The position numbers and the translations under genes were made by a program. Shown piece by piece: positions 6,345 to 9,225 of a stretch of DNA of 9,225 bases (within the stretch, counting starts at the first letter, position 1; each line of letters starts with the position of its first letter). The notes beneath the pieces were generated by a model, which worked only from the letters and a program-made list of their open reading frames with translations, ran no database searches and was not told the origin of the DNA. Source of the stretch: Flavobacteriales bacterium UBA3376 (GTDB lineage: Bacteria > Bacteroidota > Bacteroidia > Flavobacteriales > Weeksellaceae); NCBI GenBank assembly GCA_002359055.1, contig DEQC01000073.1:13017-22241 (forward strand), read 5' to 3'.

Positions 6345-6372
6345 AAAAAAAATCCCGGCATCTCTGCCGGGA
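6345..6372 (-). terminator. strong intrinsic terminator on the minus strand
   Basis: The 8-bp perfect stem TCCCGGCA / TGCCGGGA (6353-6360 with 6365-6372) has a 4-nt loop and is GC-rich against an AT-rich background. On the minus strand it is followed at once by eight T residues (A run 6345-6352 on plus). This is the best terminator in the window and it works only in the minus direction. It ends either the thiolase/acyl-CoA dehydrogenase transcript (stop 97 bp upstream) or a separate small RNA from 6345-6437. Confidence 0.9.
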
Positions 6373-6437
6373 CCCTCTCTACTAAAACTTAAGTACCATG
6401 AAAACTCAACTACCTTATGAAAAGAATAGTACTTAAA
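6345..6437 (-). ncRNA. candidate small RNA or structured 3' UTR, about 93 nt
   Basis: On the minus strand the segment has three parts. First is a stem UUAAGUACUAU / AUGGUACUUAA (6436-6426 with 6399-6389, one G-U pair) around a 26-nt loop. Next is a purine-rich single-stranded linker (AGUAGAGAGGG). Last is the intrinsic terminator at 6345-6372. A near-consensus -7 element, TATATTTA (6448-6441, 7 of the 8 bases of TATATTTG), lies just before the first stem, so a start near 6437 would put the stem at the very 5' end, a layout common for stable small RNAs. A -33 element at the usual spacing is not clear. The alternative is that it is the 3' UTR of the acyl-CoA dehydrogenase mRNA, possibly processed to a small RNA. 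I do not recognise it as a named family. Confidence 0.42.
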
Positions 6438-6468
6438 CCTTAAATATACAAACTACGTGCCAAAGTCA

Positions 6469-8265
6469 TTAAAAAGAATATTTATTTTCTTTAATTAAAT
6501 ATTCTGCAATATCTGACTTCAATTGCACTATGTTTGGATATTCATTATATCGTGTAAATCTTCTTAATCCAGAAAGCATCATTCGTTGTTCATCTCCTTC
6601 TGTGAATGAAATAATACCTTCAGTAGCTTTATTTTTTATCACTTCTACGGACTGGAACAACTGCAATTTAGCAATTTTAATTGGAATTTTCGCGAATTCT
6701 TCTGAATTATTTTTAGCGATTTTTTCAGCTCTTAAAATTGTACTTTCAGCCATATAAATCTCTATCATAATAGCTGCTGCTTTGAGTATCAATTGTTGAT
6801 GTTGCTCCAATTCAGCACCGAATTTTTGCAAGGCTGCTCCTGCCACCATGAAAAAGGTTTTCTTTAGATTTCCAATAATTTCTTTTTCTTGAGCAAATAA
6901 TTCTGAATAATCAGGAATATCGAAGGAAGGAATACTCATCAATTCGTCGGCAACTGACATCGCTGGTTTCATCAAATCAATTTTCCCTTGGAAAGCTCGT
7001 TTCACCAACATACTTACAGCCAACAAACTATTGATCTCATTGGTTCCTTCGTAAATTCTCGAGATACGAGCATCCCTCCAAGCGGCTTCCATCGGAACTT
7101 CTTTCGAATAACCCATTCCTCCATAAATTTGAATTCCTTTGTCTGCTGCGACTTGAGCAATATCGGAAATCCAAACTTTAAGAATAGAAGCTTCTATGGC
7201 GTATTCTTCAACACCTTTAAGTTCAGCTTCGTTTACTGGCATCCCATTGGCAATATTATCAGCAATTCTATCTTCTATATCTTTCGCCGCTCTATACGCT
7301 CCTGCTTCTGAAGCGAAAGTTGCCGTAGCCATTTCTGCTAATTTCTCTTGAATGGCTCCAAAAGTATTGATAGAAACTCCAAATTGCTTGCGTTCAGATG
7401 CATAATTAATTGCATTCGAAACAATTCTACGCTGTGCATCCAAACATGCTGCTCCCAATTTAATTCTACCTACATTTAAAGCATTCAAAGCAATTTTGAA
7501 CCCTCCATTTCTTTCACCCAACATATTCTCAACCGGCACTTTCACTTCATTTAAAAATACCTGACGAGTAGATGAAGAAACAATTCCTAATTTATCTTCT
7601 TCCTCTCCCAATGAAAATCCTTCACCTGCTTGAGATTTTTCGATGATAAATGCAGTTATATTTTTGTCGTCTTCAATTCTTGCAAAAACGATGAACAATT
7701 CAGCAAAACCTGCATTGGTAATCCACATTTTATTTCCAGTCAGAATATAATGTTTTCCGTCTTCTGATAAAACGGCTTTGGTTTTACCTGAATTTGCATC
7801 GGATCCTGCTTCAGGCTCAGTCAAGGCATAAGAAGCAAACCACTCTCCAGTTGCTAATTTTGGCAAATATTTTTTCTTTTGCTCTTCATTTCCATACAAT
7901 AAAATCGGTAAAGTCCCAATTCCTGTATGTGCACCATAAGCCGTTGCTAATGAACCTGTAGCTCCTGAAAGGTAATCACAAACCAACATGGTTGTAACAA
8001 AGCCCATTCCTAATCCTCCATATTCTTCTGGTACAGAAATTCCTAAAAATCCTAATTCTCCTAACTTTTTCATTAAATCATGCACCAAATCGTAATCTTT
8101 ATTTTCTATTTGATGCTTTTTAGGCCAAACTTCTCTATCGATAAACTCTTTTGCAGATTCCAGCATCATTTTTTGTTCTTCGCTAAAATCCTCATGAGTA
8201 AATATATTTTCCCAGCTGAGATCTTTTACTAAAAACTCTCCGCCACCTAATCTATTGTTGCTCAT
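6469..8265 (-). CDS. acyl-CoA dehydrogenase, long VLCAD-type (about 600 residues)
   Basis: This is a 598-residue FAD flavoenzyme that introduces the alpha-beta double bond into acyl-CoA, the first step of beta-oxidation, passing electrons to electron-transfer flavoprotein. Domains in order: N-terminal helical domain (about 25-140, LGFLGISVPEEYGGLGMG at 71-88), middle beta domain with YALTEPEAGSD (146-156) and KMWITNAG (179-186), and C-terminal helical domain with YGGMGYSKEVPMEAAWRDAR (381-400). E406 in RIYEGTNEI is the expected catalytic base. Residues from about 430 to 598 form an extra helical region, as in VLCAD/ACAD9 proteins and unlike the ~380-residue short/medium-chain enzymes; chain-length preference for long acyl-CoA is inferred from this. 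It follows the thiolase gene after 30 bp without a recognisable promoter, so the two are likely one operon. The start ATG lies at 8265. Confidence 0.93.
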   Translation of the reverse strand: MSNNRLGGGEFLVKDLSWENIFTHEDFSEEQKMMLESAKEFIDREVWPKKHQIENKDYDLVHDLMKKLGELGFLGISVPEEYGGLGMGFVTTMLVCDYLSGATGSLATAYGAHTGIGTLPILLYGNEEQKKKYLPKLATGEWFASYALTEPEAGSDANSGKTKAVLSEDGKHYILTGNKMWITNAGFAELFIVFARIEDDKNITAFIIEKSQAGEGFSLGEEEDKLGIVSSSTRQVFLNEVKVPVENMLGERNGGFKIALNALNVGRIKLGAACLDAQRRIVSNAINYASERKQFGVSINTFGAIQEKLAEMATATFASEAGAYRAAKDIEDRIADNIANGMPVNEAELKGVEEYAIEASILKVWISDIAQVAADKGIQIYGGMGYSKEVPMEAAWRDARISRIYEGTNEINSLLAVSMLVKRAFQGKIDLMKPAMSVADELMSIPSFDIPDYSELFAQEKEIIGNLKKTFFMVAGAALQKFGAELEQHQQLILKAAAIMIEIYMAESTILRAEKIAKNNSEEFAKIPIKIAKLQLFQSVEVIKNKATEGIISFTEGDEQRMMLSGLRRFTRYNEYPNIVQLKSDIAEYLIKENKYSF

Positions 8266-8295
8266 ATTTTTATATTTTATGTTAAAATTAACTTC

Positions 8296-9225
8296 TTAAA
8301 GTATTTCAAAAATTGAAGCTGCTCCCTGTCCTGTACCTACGCACATGGTAACCATACCATATTTTTTATTTTGTCGCTTCATCTCATTCATCAACTGAAC
8401 GGTTAACTTTGTCCCAGTACAACCCAATGGGTGACCGAGAGCAATTGCACCGCCGTTGACATTCACTATATCAGGATTGATGTCCAAACCTCGCATAACT
8501 GCTAAGGATTGAGAAGCAAATGCTTCGTTCAACTCAATCATCTCAATGTCTTCCAACTTCATATTTGCTTGCTCCAATGCTTTTGGAATGGCATACATAG
8601 GACCAATTCCCATAATTCTCGGAGGCACTCCAATGGTCGAATAAGAAACTAATCTTGCTATTGGTTCCAAATTCAATTCTTTCACCATTTCTTCTGACAT
8701 TATCATGACAAATGCAGCTCCATCTGACATTTGAGAGGAATTTCCTGCTGTTACAGATCCTCCGTTAGCAAACACCGGTCTTAATCTTGCCAATGCTTCT
8801 AAAGAAGTGTCAGCTCTTGGACCTTCGTCTTGATCAAAAACAATTTTCTTGGTTTGAACCTTTTCGTTTTCATCCAAAACATTCATTTCAACTTCCAAAG
8901 GAACGATTTGATCTTCAAAACGATTTTCTTCCAAAGCTTTCAAAGCTTTTTTATGTGATTGATAAGCAAATTCATCTTGATCTTCACGTGAAATATTAAA
9001 TTCATTGGCTACAGCTTCAGCCGTCAATCCCATTCCCCAATAATAATCAGCATTTTTCTCAGAAACTTTTGGATCTGGAATAGGTTTGTATCCACCCATT
9101 GGAATATATGACATACTCTCTGCTCCACCGGCGATGATACAATTGGCCATACCTGTTCTAATTTTAGCAATTGCAGTTGCAATTGACTCCGAACCAGAGG
9201 CGCAATATCTGTTGATAGTTACACC
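8296..9225 (-). CDS. acetyl-CoA C-acyltransferase (thiolase), 5'-truncated
   Basis: The frame is open through the right edge of the window; 309 residues are visible and about 80-85 N-terminal ones are missing. The enzyme cleaves 3-ketoacyl-CoA with CoA to acetyl-CoA and a shortened acyl-CoA, the last step of beta-oxidation. Seen (numbering from the window edge): VTINRYCASG with the nucleophile C8, AGGAESMSYIPMGG near 32-45, NEAFA (233-237), GGAIALGHPLGCTGT with the catalytic H265, and CVGTGQGAA with the second active-site C295. All four active-site motifs are intact. The ATG at 9150 is internal, since it lies after the nucleophile. It is transcribed just ahead of the acyl-CoA dehydrogenase; a 3-hydroxyacyl-CoA dehydrogenase/enoyl-CoA hydratase gene would be expected upstream, beyond the window. 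It is a degradative-type thiolase by context; a biosynthetic acetoacetyl-CoA thiolase is less likely. Confidence 0.93.
   Translation of the reverse strand, partial: GVTINRYCASGSESIATAIAKIRTGMANCIIAGGAESMSYIPMGGYKPIPDPKVSEKNADYYWGMGLTAEAVANEFNISREDQDEFAYQSHKKALKALEENRFEDQIVPLEVEMNVLDENEKVQTKKIVFDQDEGPRADTSLEALARLRPVFANGGSVTAGNSSQMSDGAAFVMIMSEEMVKELNLEPIARLVSYSTIGVPPRIMGIGPMYAIPKALEQANMKLEDIEMIELNEAFASQSLAVMRGLDINPDIVNVNGGAIALGHPLGCTGTKLTVQLMNEMKRQNKKYGMVTMCVGTGQGAASIFEIL

Noticed and set aside
6278..6361. Longer N-terminus for the TonB receptor (start at 6361)
   Set aside because: The extension crosses a full -33/-7 promoter and part of a terminator, and would bury the signal peptide.
6278..6468. 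Cobalamin or other riboswitch ahead of the TonB receptor
   Set aside because: No B12-box-like sequence (GCCACTG) was seen, and the promoter lies downstream of the structured segment, leaving only a ~22-nt leader.
6988..7311. Plus-strand open frame of 107 codons within the acyl-CoA dehydrogenase gene
   Set aside because: It is antisense to an intact conserved enzyme; its composition (Ser, Phe, Asn rich) is that of a shadow frame.
1..9225. CRISPR array, insertion sequence, phage, tRNA or rRNA
   Set aside because: No regularly spaced direct repeats, transposase or integrase motifs, cloverleaf or rRNA-like segments were seen on either strand.

Overview
The window looks like chromosome from a low-G+C member of the Bacteroidota (class not resolvable from this piece). 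The basis is: genes without Shine-Dalgarno sites but with Bacteroidota-type -7 promoter elements (TAnnTTTG), a TonB-dependent receptor, an outer-membrane porin-like barrel, a YceI-like secreted protein, the small Cys-rich DUF5522 protein, and a PhoH and a long (VLCAD-type) acyl-CoA dehydrogenase that resemble those of this phylum. The resemblances are from memory of these families; no search was run.

Layout, left to right. (1) Positions 1-1641, plus strand: the 3' part of an outer-membrane beta-barrel (porin-like) gene, a strong hairpin terminator, then a secreted YceI-like protein whose real start is 1060. (2) 1703-2236, plus: a RimJ/RimL-type GNAT acetyltransferase that ends 2 bp from the end of a convergent gene. 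(3) 2239-3063, minus: a SAM hydroxide adenosyltransferase (DUF62, SAM hydrolase). It is divergent from (4) phoH (plus, probable TTG start at 3132), which overlaps by 14 bp a 60-residue DUF5522 Cys-motif protein ending at 4272. The 68-bp divergent gap holds two perfect -7 elements facing away from each other, 5 bp apart. (5) 4273-4462, non-coding: a G-rich short-repeat stretch and a perfect 33-bp nested palindrome that doubles as a plausible terminator. (6) 4463-6277, minus: a 604-residue TonB-dependent receptor with its own good promoter. (7) 6278-6468, non-coding: that promoter, a textbook intrinsic terminator on the minus strand, and just upstream of it a stem-loop that together suggest a ~93-nt small RNA or a structured 3' UTR. 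(8) 6469-9225, minus: acyl-CoA dehydrogenase and a 5'-truncated thiolase in one fatty-acid beta-oxidation operon.

The genes are mainly housekeeping or envelope functions rather than an accessory island. No mobile element, CRISPR array, phage gene, tRNA or rRNA was recognised. The part most worth a second look is the 6345-6440 segment (candidate small RNA), followed by the repeat-bearing 4284-4407 segment and the tightly packed SAM hydrolase / phoH / DUF5522 arrangement. No wholly new multi-gene system is supported by what can be seen.
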